Made by a program: the position numbers and the translations under genes
NCBI RefSeq assembly: GCF_028583425.1
Contig: NC_072798.1
Location: forward strand, 12,588,501-12,652,500
Direction of reading: 5' to 3'
Length of the DNA: 64,000 nt
Source: Eublepharis macularius
Taxonomy: Eukaryota; Chordata; Lepidosauria; Squamata; Eublepharidae
The notes under the pieces: model-generated
What the model saw: the letters and a program-made list of their open reading frames with translations, nothing else
The model's database searches: none
Told to the model about the DNA's origin: nothing
In this document: positions 25,001 to 31,597 of the stretch, piece after piece
Position numbering within the stretch: the first letter of the stretch is position 1
Layout: the number at the start of each line of letters is the position of its first letter

Positions 25001-28000
25001 TCATAGGCAAAGGAGCTGGGACTTGATGTGAAATAGTCACATTCGTGAGGTGGCCTGCCTTTCAGCTCTGCACTGGGATTACCAAGTAAGTGGCCCCAGG
25101 CAGTTTCCCTGCTTCTGAAGGGAGGTGATGAATAACTCCCCATCTGTACTGTTGGGAGCCCCAGTCGGCTGGCCCTGTCTTTATTTCTACTAGTGGAAAA
25201 GGTCTTGTTCTCAGATCGGATATCCGAAATGCGCCTGTGATTCGGGACCAGTGTTTGCGGGCACGGGGAGAAGACCTCATCACTGCAATGGCTTAGGAAA
25301 GAGGCCTCATTACTCGCTCCACTGCTGCCGCTTGTTTTCAAGGTCCTTCTCTTCAAGATCTCCTCCAAGTTCTTCTTCACATTACCCTGCGGGCTGTCGA
25401 AGTTCTTGGATCGGAGCTTGGGAATCTGCAAGGCTGGATTCGAGGTTCTGTCCAGCATATTAATGCTCTGGATTTTCCGACAAAGGCTGTCCACTGGGTT
25501 GTGGTGGCGTTTACTGCCACTGCTGTCCACAGACATTTCCCGACTCCTCCTTTTTTCTGAAGTTACCTAAAGAGAAGCGAAGACAGTACAAATTAAGGGA
25601 CAATTATTAAACTCTCCTTTGTACTTCATTAATCTGGCATTTGCATTAAATATGCCGTAATAAAAATAAAAATTAAAAAAGCATATCACATGACTTCAGA
25701 CTACTTCTCTCAATTTCATTACTTGCATATACTCAGTATTTTATATTCAACATTTAAAAGAATTTAACTGTACAGTTGATCTACTTCAACTATAGCCATT
25801 CTTGGTTTTTCTTAATTTTCTGCTACCTATTCAAAAAAGAAAGTCTCCCCCACTGCCCCGAAATTCTAGGATTGGTCTGTTGCACAGTAAAGAAGTTGAT
25901 TTAGCCGCAGACGCATATTCGCACTATAATACTTCATGATAGAATATCTAATAACATTTTTAGGATTCAACACAAGGCCAAATTTTAAACATTTTATATT
26001 CAACATTATATTCAGCCTCATAATATTTAGCGTATTGGCTTATTAATTTAACTACTTTGCTTAGTAAATTAATATATTTTAATATTAATTATACATTCTA
26101 AATTTAATGAATTGACCTGTTGTGTATATAAAAAATGCATCCGATCATGAAAAAAAATAGCAATAAGAATGATATTGAAGAAGAGAAAAAGAAAGAATAT
26201 TCTAATACCCATTTCTTAATAGCTGCCACCTATTTTGAATGAGAAACCATACCCCATATTCTAAGCCAATTTATTTTATTTTAAAATACTTCCAGGCTGC
26301 CTTTCCAACCCAATATGGTCCCCCATTAAAACATTTACAGAAACTAACATGTACAATAATTCAATAAAAACATGTAAACAGACATTGCACTAAAAACAGG
26401 GAGGAGATCAATAACAAGTTGCCAAACAATATTCATCAACCTTAGCTTCTAGGTGGTAGCTGGAGATCTCCCAGAATAAGAATTGATCTCCAGATTAGAG
26501 ATCAGTTCCCCTGGAGAAAATGGTGGCTTGGGAGGGTGGGCAGTATTATAGTGGGTGGACAGTATTATATTATAATCTACAGTATTATACCTTGCTGAGG
26601 CCCCACCCTTCCCTAAACCCCACCCTCTCCAAGCTCCACCCCACCCAAATCTCCAGGAATTTCTCAACTTGGAGCTAGCAACCCCGATCAAACCCCTACT
26701 TTTATGGCCTTCAAAACTATCTTCCTAAGTACAACAGCATGCATCCCATCCAGGCTGCAGGCCCTTTATTAAGATTTTTGTCTCATTCAAAAACATTTTA
26801 TGCCCCTCCCAGAAACTGTGCAATTTGTCACCATGACGGGTAATGTTTTTATCCTGAGCAGCAGAAACATTTGAACATTCTGAGACTGCACAGGAAAGAG
26901 CCAAAGGAATTCTGTTTCATAGTCATATGCCAATTTTTGAGTCTGAAGAAGGGAGCTCTGACTCTCGAAAGCTTACACACTGAAAATCTTGTCAGTCTCT
27001 AAAGTGCCACTGGACTCAAATCCTAAACGAGCTACTTTTAGCATCCTCTGCTGGCTATCAAAATTGAGCAATCTGTACTCCTGTGGAACTCCTGCAGCCA
27101 GGAAACATTAGTCCGATACTCCGCTAACTGATAAGCTGCAGAAAAATTAACCATTTTGCTTTCCTTTAAACAGTATCACAGGTTTGATTTCTCCCTCTGT
27201 TCACAGAGCTCAGGCCACATACACAGTTTCCCGCTCACAACACCCTTTTGAGGTAGACCAAGCTATGAGAAAGCAACTTTCGCAAGATTGCCCAATAAAT
27301 TTTATAGGAGAATGGGAACATTTGAATCCTATGCTCACCAATCCATCACCTTGTACACTATACCACACTAACCTTTAAATACATATTGCAAAGATACTTG
27401 GTTCACAAACAATGCAAGTCTCTTAAAAAAATCTCTAGTCTTTTAATAAAACAGGAAAAAAGAGAAGAGTGCAAATCACGGCATACCCAAAATGCACACA
27501 AGGGAATAGACACTTTCTTCTGTTAAGAACCCAAAACACTTTAATTTCCTTTTCACACCGGTGGTGGGATCTATATCTGCTCTCTGGGCGTGGCTTCAAG
27601 GGGCTGAATTCATTGCAACGCCAGCTGGGGAATGTCACGTGACCAGAAACACCTGCAATTTGCAACGTGCCTAATTTCTCTCTCTCTCTTTCTCTTTGCA
27701 GGATTTTCAAATAGGTATTATGACATTGCTTCTCCTGCTTAAAAAATATCCGAAACATTAAAAAGCATTGCTTTTGGTACAGATCTTGACTTTTGGAATA
27801 CTCTTCCTCAGTGAGGAAGGGTTGCCAGCTCCAGGTTGGGAAATTCCCGGAGATTTTGGGGGTGGAGCCTGGAGAGGGCAGGGTTTGGGGAGGGGAGGGA
27901 CCTTATTAGGATATAATGCTATAGAGTCCACCCTTCAAAGGAACCCTTTGCTCCAGGGGAACTGATCTCTGTAGCCTGCAGATCAGTTGCAATTCTGGGA

Positions 28001-28528
28001 GATCTGGAGGCAGGCCATCTTATTGCTTACTTCAGTGAAGAGGAACGGTGGAGAAGTTTTGCAGCTTTCAGCCCAAGTTTGTCTTTCTTGAACAGTGTTG
28101 TATAGTGGTTAGAGCATCCGATGGCAATCTGGGAGATCCCAATTCACATCTCCACTTGACCATGAAGCTGTCTGGCTGACCAGAGGCTAGTCATTCACTG
28201 TTAGCCCAGCCAACCTCGCAGGGTTATTGAGAGGATAAAACGGGAACAGGCAGAACAAGTGTAGTATCCTAAGCGCCTACTAAATAACGTAAACAAAAGC
28301 TTGAAAAAAATCCTGGAGACGGGGCTCTCAAAAGGAACAAATTACAGTGAGGCCTTTTACCCACCAGACCTGTGTTTCTCTTTAGGAGGGCTGCTCTCCT
28401 TTTCTGGTGCTGCTGCTGTGCCTTGAAGCTGCATGGCAGGCTGAAGTTCAACTGGGGAAGACTGATTCTTGGATCTTCTGCCAAATGGCACCAGTATACC
28501 TAGTGAATTGCTGCCTGTCAGGTGAGTA
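2479..28528 (-). CDS. KASH5/IRAG2 (LRMP)-family gene, N-terminal and middle part (12 exons seen)
   Basis: Twelve exons on the minus strand join with consistent phase into about 593 codons. In order they encode a Ser/Lys-rich N-terminal region, a stretch with conserved HHNPVDSLCRKIQS, a helical EF-hand-like pair (DLLTTIFCACDVDRRGKVAV through MKEWIDDC) and a long coiled coil (QKLQEENSQMKLAMDALEEA onwards). The EF-hand-like and coiled-coil parts line up from memory with human KASH5 (RTGTVAVAQVLAYLEAVTGQ; LEEYRVTTQELRLE), a LINC-complex protein that links the nuclear envelope to dynein. The long N-terminal region is not in human KASH5. IRAG2/LRMP, the related KASH protein, lies on human 12p12.1 together with SPX and GYS2, so it is a strong alternative; I therefore give no symbol. 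The C-terminal transmembrane/KASH tail would be left of base 2479. One coiled-coil exon may be missing between 2.7 and 9.4 kb. The true first exon is not identified; the most upstream exon enters with an open phase. Confidence 0.75.
2641..2700 (-). CDS. KASH5/IRAG2-family gene, coiled-coil exon with GC donor
   Basis: This 60-bp phase-0 exon encodes KDLDIQELKSALKEYATVVE. It matches the human KASH5 segment RDVESLAQTLEEYRVTTQE in spacing. The acceptor is TTTTGCAG. The donor is GAG|GCAAGT, a perfect consensus for the rare GC-AG intron class. No GT donor in range keeps the next exon in frame. Confidence 0.75.
2910..3030 (-). repeat. MIR-like tRNA-derived SINE fragment
   Basis: In minus orientation there are a tRNA-like B box and the core (ACCCAGGTTCAGACCC; GGCAACCTTGAACC). 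The copy is old and diverged. Confidence 0.45.
4123..4324. mobile_element. Harbinger-like MITE, GAGCCAAGC subgroup, 202 bp
   Basis: The inverted ends are flanked by TTA at 4120-4122 and 4325-4327. The arms are nearly complementary over their whole length. Confidence 0.8.
4330..4850. other. unassigned intron sequence
   Basis: This stretch shows no recognised repeat, splice pair or conserved frame; the open frames here resemble nothing I know. Confidence 0.4.
4853..5222 (-). repeat. MIR/CORE-like tRNA SINE, interrupted by a MITE
   Basis: Read on the minus strand it is a tRNA-like head (TTTGGTGTAGTGGTTAAGAG, GGGTTTGATTCC), a core (CACCTCACAGGG) and a (TTG)n tail. A 118-bp Harbinger-like MITE (5010-5127) is inserted in it. 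Confidence 0.75.
5010..5127. mobile_element. Harbinger-like MITE, 118 bp, inside a SINE
   Basis: It has the same length and ends as the copy at 161-278. The flanks TGA/TCG are imperfect. The interrupted SINE resumes directly after it. Confidence 0.75.
6009..6310 (+). repeat. squamate dispersed repeat with tRNA-like end
   Basis: The sequence GGTAAAGGTAGTCCCCTGTG through GGATCGAACTCAGGTCGTGA is a common reptilian repeat. GGATCGAACTC resembles a B box on the opposite reading. Confidence 0.55.
6830..6982. mobile_element. hAT-like MITE, TAGGGTTGCC family, partial
   Basis: The left end TAGGGCTGCCAACCTCCAGG and interior (GAGAAAATGGCTGCTTTGGA) are present; the right end is lost. Confidence 0.55.
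7000..7190 (+). repeat. MIR-like SINE, diverged
   Basis: The copy shows TGTGCAGTGGTTACAGTG, CCAGGTTCAAATC and CCTACCTCACAGGGTTGTTG in order, the MIR/CORE layout. Confidence 0.6.
7397..7612 (-). repeat. MIR/CORE-like tRNA SINE with (AAC)n tail
   Basis: The copy is antisense: AACAACAACAACATTTGATT tail first, then the core and AATCAAACCCGGCTCTCC. The head is lost at the 3' side. Confidence 0.75.
7733..7935. repeat. palindromic dispersed repeat (CAGTAGCACC family)
   Basis: The arms GAGTCCAGTGGCACCAACAA and TTGTTGGTCTCTAAGGTGCC enclose AGATATTCAGGGTGT and its complement. Confidence 0.55.
8740..9005 (+). repeat. dispersed reptilian repeat (LINE/SINE piece, class unsure)
   Basis: GGACCAATGGCCCATCTACT followed by TTCCTCAGTGCTC-type blocks is a known common amniote repeat layout. 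I cannot name the family. Confidence 0.4.
9052..9241. mobile_element. hAT-like MITE, TAGGGTTGCC family
   Basis: The ends TAGGGTTGCCATCTCC and GGTTGGCAACCCTA are present. The flanks GGTTACAC and GGTTATGC resemble a decayed 8-bp duplication. Confidence 0.7.
9385..9462 (-). CDS. KASH5/IRAG2-family gene, 26-codon coiled-coil exon
   Basis: This 78-bp phase-0 exon encodes NIKNVLDSDGLEKNIAELSR then NVAELQ. The acceptor is AATCCAG and the donor is CAA|GTAAGT. It corresponds in position to KASH5 MDEELEDLKTLARSLEEQ. Confidence 0.75.
9546..9860. mobile_element. hAT-like element related to 38190-38635, reverse orientation
   Basis: It shares the GGCCAGGATTGGG/GGTGGTGGATCACTCTCCCA interior and TGATGAGTTATGCTAATGAG with the complete copy inside the SPX intron. 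The ends are eroded. Confidence 0.55.
10074..10124 (-). CDS. KASH5/IRAG2-family gene, 17-codon coiled-coil exon
   Basis: This 51-bp phase-0 exon encodes EKENQSLILKISSLQEE. It has acceptor TCCTAG-type (CCACTAG) and donor GAG|GTAAGT. It is too short to appear as an ORF and is supported by splice sites, phase and heptad character. Confidence 0.75.
10525..10642 (-). CDS. KASH5/IRAG2-family gene, coiled-coil exon
   Basis: The exon encodes FQQSVTQVRNLTEELEEAKG then NLSASEENALKLFTQNKQL, continuing the coiled coil. The acceptor is CTTTCAG and the donor is CTA|GTAAGT. It ends in phase 0, matching the next exon. Confidence 0.8.
10696..10890 (-). repeat. 5S-rRNA-derived Sauria-type SINE
   Basis: On the minus strand it reads GATCTCGTCAGATCTCAGAA GCTAAGCAGGGT in two blocks, which is the 5S rRNA internal promoter region, followed by the shared tail GGTTTGCC..TAAGTCAGCTATGACTTGAG. 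Confidence 0.8.
11045..11245 (-). repeat. 5S-rRNA-derived Sauria-type SINE
   Basis: It has the same structure as 10696-10890 (TCTTGTCAGATCTCGGAAGC then AAGCAGGGTCGACTTTGG). Confidence 0.8.
11317..11470 (+). repeat. tRNA-Ala-like SINE
   Basis: The head GGGGCATGGCTCAGAGGTAG..GGTTCTATCCCCGGCATCTC folds like tRNA-Ala (anticodon-loop TTGGCAT), followed by a SINE body. It is not a functional tRNA: the T-arm is mutated and a retroposed body follows. Relatives are at 29885-29990, 32392-32475 and 55805-56005. Confidence 0.7.
11784..11952. mobile_element. Harbinger-like MITE (GGCTGTTTTCACAC ends)
   Basis: The inverted ends GGCTGTTTTCACACATTTCG and its complement are flanked by AAT on both sides. The interior has ACATCATCGCGCCAC, shared with 18770-18973. 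Confidence 0.65.
12362..12670. repeat. unclassified palindromic repeat, relative of the 46-bp array unit
   Basis: It contains TCTCTAGGAATC and CCTGGAAGTGACATCAC, the two blocks from which the 46-bp array at 61.9-63.1 kb is built. Confidence 0.4.
12756..12914 (-). CDS. KASH5/IRAG2-family gene, first coiled-coil exon
   Basis: The exon encodes ETSDLITCVADLQFNNQKLQ, then EENSQMKLAMDALEEANNRL and MEDSEELRNQIK, a clear heptad coiled coil. It parallels KASH5 TADLLSSLEDLELSNRRL and MERSMETAEEGSARL-like heptads. The acceptor is CCCAACAG and the donor is AAAAG|GTGCTG. Confidence 0.85.
13450..14420. other. GC-rich, purine-rich block, unassigned
   Basis: About 950 bp of high-GC sequence in an intron contains a (GGA)n run at 14170-14203 and a C run near 14320. 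Long frames exist on both strands, but none resembles a protein I know and composition alone can produce them. Confidence 0.4.
14170..14203 (+). repeat. (GGA)n microsatellite
   Basis: About eleven GGA/GAG triplets lie in tandem within the GC-rich block. Confidence 0.9.
14492..14570 (-). CDS. KASH5/IRAG2-family gene, small exon before coiled coil
   Basis: The exon encodes KRTPVRMNVTSGSLEALGGD then VSKGD. The acceptor is TTTGCAG and the donor is GACTT|GTGAGT. The phase (2 in, 2 out) fits the 17.7 kb and 12.8 kb exons. Several Ser/Thr residues and a basic start suggest a flexible, possibly phosphorylated linker. Confidence 0.7.
14908..15215. mobile_element. hairpin retroposon, full-length-looking copy
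   Basis: The long palindrome runs from ATTGTTGAAGGCTTTCACAG to CCACAACCA. TAAATTCAGCT is duplicated at 14897-14907 and 15216-15226 (11 bp). Both arms contain a CTGAAGA..GGCGAAAC-type core, mutated here. Confidence 0.65.
15574..16570 (+). mobile_element. CR1-like LINE 3' region, split by an L1
   Basis: The piece AGAGCTGGAAAGGACTCCAA..TCATTTAGTCCAACCCC is typical of CR1. It resumes after the L1 insertion with CTGGCCTGGAGGAAAATTCC and TCCAAGGAAGGAGAGCC. Confidence 0.6.
15704..16277 (+). mobile_element. 5'-truncated L1 LINE insertion
   Basis: TAGAGGAAGGCAAAA is duplicated at both ends (15689-15703 and 16278-16292). The frame ending at 15974 (GKWETDACPGLPEWRGKVHE, then MAKLTTYLQNRPITNFWKKW) looks like the C-terminus of L1 ORF2. 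A 3' UTR and A-rich end follow. Confidence 0.75.
16915..17335 (+). repeat. 5S-derived Sauria-type SINE split by a MIR-like SINE
   Basis: GATCTCAGAAGCTTAGCAGG starts it at 16924. The element breaks at 16951, resumes at 17207 with AATTGGATGGGAAACCTCCA and ends with TCAGCTATGACTTGAGGGC. Confidence 0.8.
16951..17206 (+). repeat. MIR/CORE-like tRNA SINE, nested, sense orientation
   Basis: This copy shows the whole element in sense: A box TTGGTGTAGTGGTTAGGAG, B box GGGTTTGATTCC, core CTTGGGTAGGTCACAGC, CACCTCACAGGG and tail TGTTGTTGTTGTT. Confidence 0.85.
17717..17817 (-). CDS. KASH5/IRAG2-family gene, linker exon
   Basis: The exon encodes EEEAAKKETADLEEPVMKLQ then ERGLAGTKCPLHE, a charged linker between the EF-hand-like part and the coiled coil. 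The acceptor is TTTCTAG and the donor is GAAA|GTAAGT (strong). It enters with one base and leaves with one base, consistent with both neighbours. Confidence 0.75.
18405..18522. mobile_element. Harbinger-like MITE, 118 bp
   Basis: The ends GGGCCAAGCTACAAGTGACG are flanked by TCA on both sides. It is the same length as the copies at 161 and 5010. Confidence 0.8.
18616..18728. mobile_element. hairpin retroposon, arms joined at the centre
   Basis: It starts ATTGTCGAAGGCTTTCACGG after a short AT and ends CCCACAACAACC. AATAATGACAT is duplicated (18605-18615, 18729-18739). The interior is missing, so the two inverted arms touch at TCTTGGCA|AGACCACGG. Confidence 0.65.
18740..19045 (+). repeat. MIR/CORE-like SINE tail, split by a MITE, ending in (TTG)n
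   Basis: TTTGTAAACTGCTCTAAGTG and GTTGTCCTGAAGGGTGGTAT belong together; a MITE at 18770-18973 separates them. The tail is a long (TTG)n/(ATT)n run at 19005-19052. Confidence 0.7.
18770..18973. mobile_element. Harbinger-like MITE (GGCCATTTCCACACG ends)
   Basis: The inverted ends GGCCATTTCCACACG and CATGTGGAAACGGCC are inside a SINE. The interior CATCGTCGCGCCAC is shared with 11784-11952. Confidence 0.65.
20280..20460 (-). CDS. KASH5/IRAG2-family gene, EF-hand exon 2
   Basis: The 181-bp exon encodes KVAVSTIVDFLRHTTSQGSE, then LEDLCNMLDPDHRDVSMDLE, then TYHAIMKEWIDDCKRN. This parallels human KASH5 TVAVAQVLAYLEAVTGQ, LANSLDPN and VMRDWIAAC and is the strongest family evidence. The acceptor is CTTTAG. 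The donor CTG|GTACCC is weak but is the choice that keeps phase with the next exon (TG|G = Trp); reading on instead reaches a stop within 16 codons. Confidence 0.85.
20594..20743. mobile_element. Harbinger-like MITE (GGCTGATTCCGCACATG ends), 150 bp
   Basis: The ends GAGTGATTCCGCACACG and CATGTGCGGAATCAGCC are flanked by TAA on both sides. TTGGATAATGCACTT and its complement extend the arms. Confidence 0.75.
20864..20886 (+). repeat. (TG)n microsatellite
   Basis: About eleven TG units in tandem in an intron. Confidence 0.9.
21155..21430 (-). repeat. MIR/CORE-like tRNA SINE
   Basis: The copy is antisense with an (AAT)n stretch at its tail, AATCAAACCCAGCTCTCCAG and CTTAACCGCTACACCAAACT at its head. 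Confidence 0.8.
21640..21860 (-). repeat. MIR-like SINE, older
   Basis: The antisense core CACAACAACCCTGTGAGGTA and B box ATTCAAACCTGGGTTTTCG are present; it is more diverged than the (AAC)n type. Confidence 0.6.
22445..22545. repeat. CAGTAGCACC-family repeat
   Basis: CGAAAGCTTATGCTGCAATA followed by TCTTAAAGGTGCTACTGGAC. Confidence 0.55.
22983..23093 (-). CDS. KASH5/IRAG2-family gene, EF-hand exon 1
   Basis: This exon encodes WRLSLGPKEDENADISLICE then EDLLTTIFCACDVDRR, with acceptor TTGTAG and donor AGAG|GTAAAA. FxACDxxRxG resembles the first EF-hand-like loop of KASH5 (FEACDPQRTG). Too few acidic ligands are present for confident calcium binding. Phase 2 in and 1 out fit both neighbours exactly. 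Confidence 0.8.
23522..23809. mobile_element. hAT-like MITE (TAGAGGTGGGCACGGACC ends)
   Basis: The inverted ends TAGAGGTGGGCACAGACC and GGTCCGTGCCCACCTCTA have TIRs of the widespread YAGRGGTGGGC hAT type. The flanks ATAATGTA and GTAACGTA could be a decayed 8-bp duplication. Confidence 0.65.
24325..24592 (-). repeat. MIR/CORE-like tRNA SINE
   Basis: The antisense copy has an AACAACAACATTCAATCTAT tail and a CTTAACCACTACACCAAACT head. Confidence 0.8.
24945..25556 (-). CDS. KASH5/IRAG2-family gene, long Ser-rich exon
   Basis: At 612 bp this is the largest open stretch of a real gene in the window. It contains EKRRSREMSVDSSGSKRHHN, then PVDSLCRKIQSINMLDRTSN, NVKKNLEEILKRRTLK and a low-complexity Ser/Pro tail ending AKRLSLG. 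An in-frame ATG (MSVDSSG) could be an alternative start, but the frame is open back to the acceptor CTTCAG. The donor is TTGG|GTAAGG. The region is predicted to be mostly disordered with a basic N-terminal part; no catalytic motif is visible. Confidence 0.75.
25570..26440. other. AT-rich intron stretch, nothing recognised
   Basis: I see no exon, repeat family or long frame here. Confidence 0.5.
26452..26690. mobile_element. hAT-like MITE, TAGGGTTGCC family, with internal duplication
   Basis: The interior is recognisable (GATCAGTTCCCCTGGAGAAA). GGGTGGGCAGTATTATA is followed by a partial second copy GGGTGGACAGTATTATATTA. Confidence 0.55.
27818..28012. mobile_element. hAT-like MITE, TAGGGTTGCC family, reverse
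   Basis: GGGTTGCCAGCTCCAGGTTG through GCAATTCTGGGAGATCTGGA matches the reverse orientation; the right end is worn. Confidence 0.6.
28365..28528 (-). CDS. KASH5/IRAG2-family gene, most upstream exon seen
   Basis: The exon is open for 54 codons and reads THLTGSNSLGILVPFGRRSK at its start. It has a good acceptor (pyrimidine tract, CTTCAG) and donor (CTG|GTGGGT). It ends one base into a codon, which matches the next exon (G|AA gives Glu). No homology is recognised, so phase and splice sites are the only support. It could be a 5' exon with the start codon further upstream. Confidence 0.5.
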
Positions 28529-29222
28529 CTGAAGGCATAGGAAAAAGGTGGCAAGATTTTTTAAAATTTCCTGTTACGGTTAATTGGGTTGTTGGCATCT
28601 CACAAAGGAGGGAAAAACCCTCCCCTCTGTCATTTATTTTATTCAAGCAGCTGTGTGTGTTTTAAACATCTATTGCAAGCTTTTAAAAGTGGGCAAAAGG
28701 TGATACCTTCTAACCTCTGAAGTACCTTCAGCTCCAACCAGGTGGAGAAAAGCCAGGACTGGCTCTTTGCTTGGACTGGGCACTAAAAACACATTGGTGG
28801 GCCCCACGTTGGGGTTACTGGGTGAGCTGGTTGGACATAGAACTTGGGAAACCTTGGTTGCAATCACCGTTCAGTGATAATGCATGCAGAGTGATTTCAG
28901 GTCAGTCACCACCTACCGCACAAGGTTGGTGTGAGGACCAGACGTGGGACATAGAACCACGTTGGCCATCTTGCAGGAAGAGTGGGATGAAGATGCCATA
29001 GGAAAGGGTATGAGTGTAGGGAAAGATTGCATCAGCTGGCTCCAGTTCTGACCTCCATATATTCACAGGTCTTGTGCATATGCACCTCTATGTACAGTGT
29101 GGGACCCTTCGTTTTCCAGGATACCAGAGCACATATACTGAATCCTATGCACATTTGGATGCGTATGTCACAACAAGGCCCTTAAATGTATGGAGATTAG
29201 GAGTGAACCCCTGGATCAGACT

Positions 29223-29441
29223 TAGGGTTGCCATCCCCCAGGTAGTGGCTGGAGATCTCCCGGAATTACAACTGGTCTCCAGGCCACAGAGATCAGTTCA
29301 CCTGGAGAAAATGGTACTTTTGGGGGCGGACTCTATTGAATTATGCTATGCCAAGGTCCTTTCCCTCCCCAAACCCCAGGTTTCTCCAGGTTTCACCCTC
29401 CAAATCTCCAGGAATTTCTCAGCTCGGAGCTGGCAACCCTA
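29223..29441. mobile_element. hAT-like MITE, TAGGGTTGCC family, 219 bp
   Basis: The complete ends TAGGGTTGCC and GGCAACCCTA are flanked by ATCAGACT (29215-29222) and ATCAGACC (29442-29449), an 8-bp duplication with one mismatch. Confidence 0.8.
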
Positions 29442-29454
29442 ATCAGACCTCCGT

Positions 29455-29625
29455 AGGGCTGCCTGGAGCCCACCCACAATTATCACCAATGTCCAGACTA
29501 CGGAGATCAGTTCCACTGGAGAAAATGTCTGCTTAGGAGGGTGGGCCCTATGGCATTATACTGAGGCCCCTCCTCTCCTCCGGCTCTGCCCCAGGAATTT
29601 CCCAACCTGGAATTGGCAACGCTGG
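29455..29625. mobile_element. hAT-like MITE, TAGGGTTGCC family, diverged
   Basis: TAGGGCTGCCTGGAGCC to ATTGGCAACGCT with the family interior, next to the previous copy. Confidence 0.55.
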
Positions 29626-29884
29626 TCCGCATTCCGCTGGTCCTCATTCATCGAATGCTCTGAAATGGTTTTTGTGCTCTTAAACTGTGGTACCTCTTCC
29701 TGGGAAGTCCCCTTGACCTTCATCATCTGCAATGAGCATTGCCAACTTTTTAGCCTTTAATAGTGGCTTTAGCACAAGAACACCGCCTTATACTGAGTCC
29801 AGCCCTTGGTCTTTTGAGGTCAGTCTTGTCTCTTCTGATGGGCAACCACTCTCCAAGGTCTCAGGTGGAAGTCTATCCCATCAC

Positions 29885-29990
29885 CTACCACCTGATCCTT
29901 TAAACTAGAGGTGCTGGGAATTGAACCTGGAACCTTCTGCATGCTGAGCAGATGCTCTGCCATGGAGCCACAGCTCCTCCACAAATGGAT
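29885..29990 (-). repeat. tRNA-Ala-like SINE
   Basis: The antisense B-box region AATTGAACCTGGAACCTTCT and A-box region CTCTGCCATGGAGCCAC are visible. Confidence 0.6.
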
Positions 29991-30137
29991 GGGCAAACAG
30001 TGCCCATCTTTATGCTGACGAAAGCTGCACTTGCTGCCTTCAGCCAATCAAACTGCTGTTAAAAATCACAGCAGCAGGCTAGGCTGTTTTTCCATGGTCA
30101 GTTGGCAGCCTCACATAACTTGAGGAACTCTGGTGTT

Positions 30138-30352
30138 TTAGGGTTGCCAACCTCCAGGTGGTGACTGGAGATCTCCCAGAATTACAACTGACCTCCAGGC
30201 CACAGAGATCAGTTCCCTTGGGGGAAATGGCTGCTTTGGAGGGTGGATTTATGGCATTATAGCTAGCTGAAGTCCTGCCCCTTCCCAAATGCCACCCTCC
30301 CCAGACTCCACACCCCAAATCTCCAGGAATTTCCTAACCCAGAGCTGGCAAC
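30138..30352. mobile_element. hAT-like MITE, TAGGGTTGCC family
   Basis: TAGGGTTGCCAACCTCCAGG to GAGCTGGCAACCTGA. The flanks GGTGTTT and GGTGTTA resemble the target duplication. Confidence 0.7.
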
Positions 30353-31159
30353 CTGAGGTGTTACCTACAAAAAAACCCCATTGACTTGCTAATTTAGTCC
30401 GTTTTCAAGGTGCTACAGAGCTTCCCGCTGGCTTGTTATTCTTATATTGTGTTTTATGATGAAAAAACTTCCTCCCTTCCAGAGAAGTGGAGTCGTCTGT
30501 ACAAGTCACCTCAGTTTGGGTTCACTGTTTACGTTCATGCTTTCGCTGCCAACGCTCAACCGTTTTGCGCCTTTCTTGGCTGGCGCAGTGGATGAGGGCA
30601 TATGACGCACTTACTCCTTAACTGAGAGGGAGCAACGTTGTCTGTAGCGCTGGGTCTCCTTCACGGCCCTCAAGGTTGCGCCGTGATCCTGCCAAGCTCG
30701 CCGAGGCAGCAGAGAAGGTCACGTAATGCTTTGGCCTTCGGGGAATGTGCCATTCCAGAAGGAGTTAAATGGAAATCTGCACACAAGAGCTCCTGCACAC
30801 AGGGGTAGGGTTCGCAGCCTCCAGGCAGTGGCTGGATATATCCTGGAATTATAACTGCTGTCCAGAGGACAGAGATCAATTCCCCTAAAGAAATTGGCTG
30901 CCTTGAAAGGTGGACTTTATGACATTATACCCTGAGGAGGTCCTTTCCATCCCTAAATGCCACCCTCCTATGAGCCTTGGCAGATAATCGGATATGCAGC
31001 TGACCTCAGATGCTGGCCCTGTTGAGGCTGACAGGCTTGCAGTCTTTTTTGCCCCTCCCACAATGAGCCTCTGCCCTAAATTAGGGTTTCCAAAAGTGAC
31101 AACAGCACACTGAAGCACTATGTATGTTCTGTGGGGCTCACTGGATCAGCACCAACTCA

Positions 31160-31597
31160 GAGTCTCTCTGTCTACACAAGACACCTTGGCACATGTTTGT
31201 CAAGTGTAGGGAGATGCAGTTAGCTGGGAAGCGTAGTTTAAAAAGACAGAGCCGGCGGAGATCACTCCTCAGAGGGTCTGTTAATTTCATCTTCGTCTCC
31301 CCAAAGGCAATGTCAATTTCACCTCTCCAGTCTAAAACTATGTGGGATGGCAACCAGAGGGCAGTGAGGAATGGAAATGGGCTGGAGCTGCCTTCCGGAA
31401 CCGGGCTTGGACCTGGAGAGGTTATAATGGGCTGAAGTTTCCCTTCTGGCATTTCACAGCCTCTTCACACAGCTCCAGTGTATAGCAAAGACTTTGCCCT
31501 GCCGCTGGCTCTGTCTTTTTAAACTACCCTTCCCTACTACCGTTGCTTCTCCCAACAGGTGTTCTTCACGTGTCAGATGTCTTGTGCAAAGAGACTC
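31160..31597. mobile_element. 440-bp inverted-repeat element, copy 1
   Basis: The ends are GAGTCTCTCTGTCTACACAA and the complement of GAGTCTCTTTGCACAAGAC. Subterminal arms AGTTTAAAAAGACAGAGCCG and GGCTCTGTCTTTTTAAACTA are inverted. Two further copies are at 47331 and about 59941. Confidence 0.65.
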
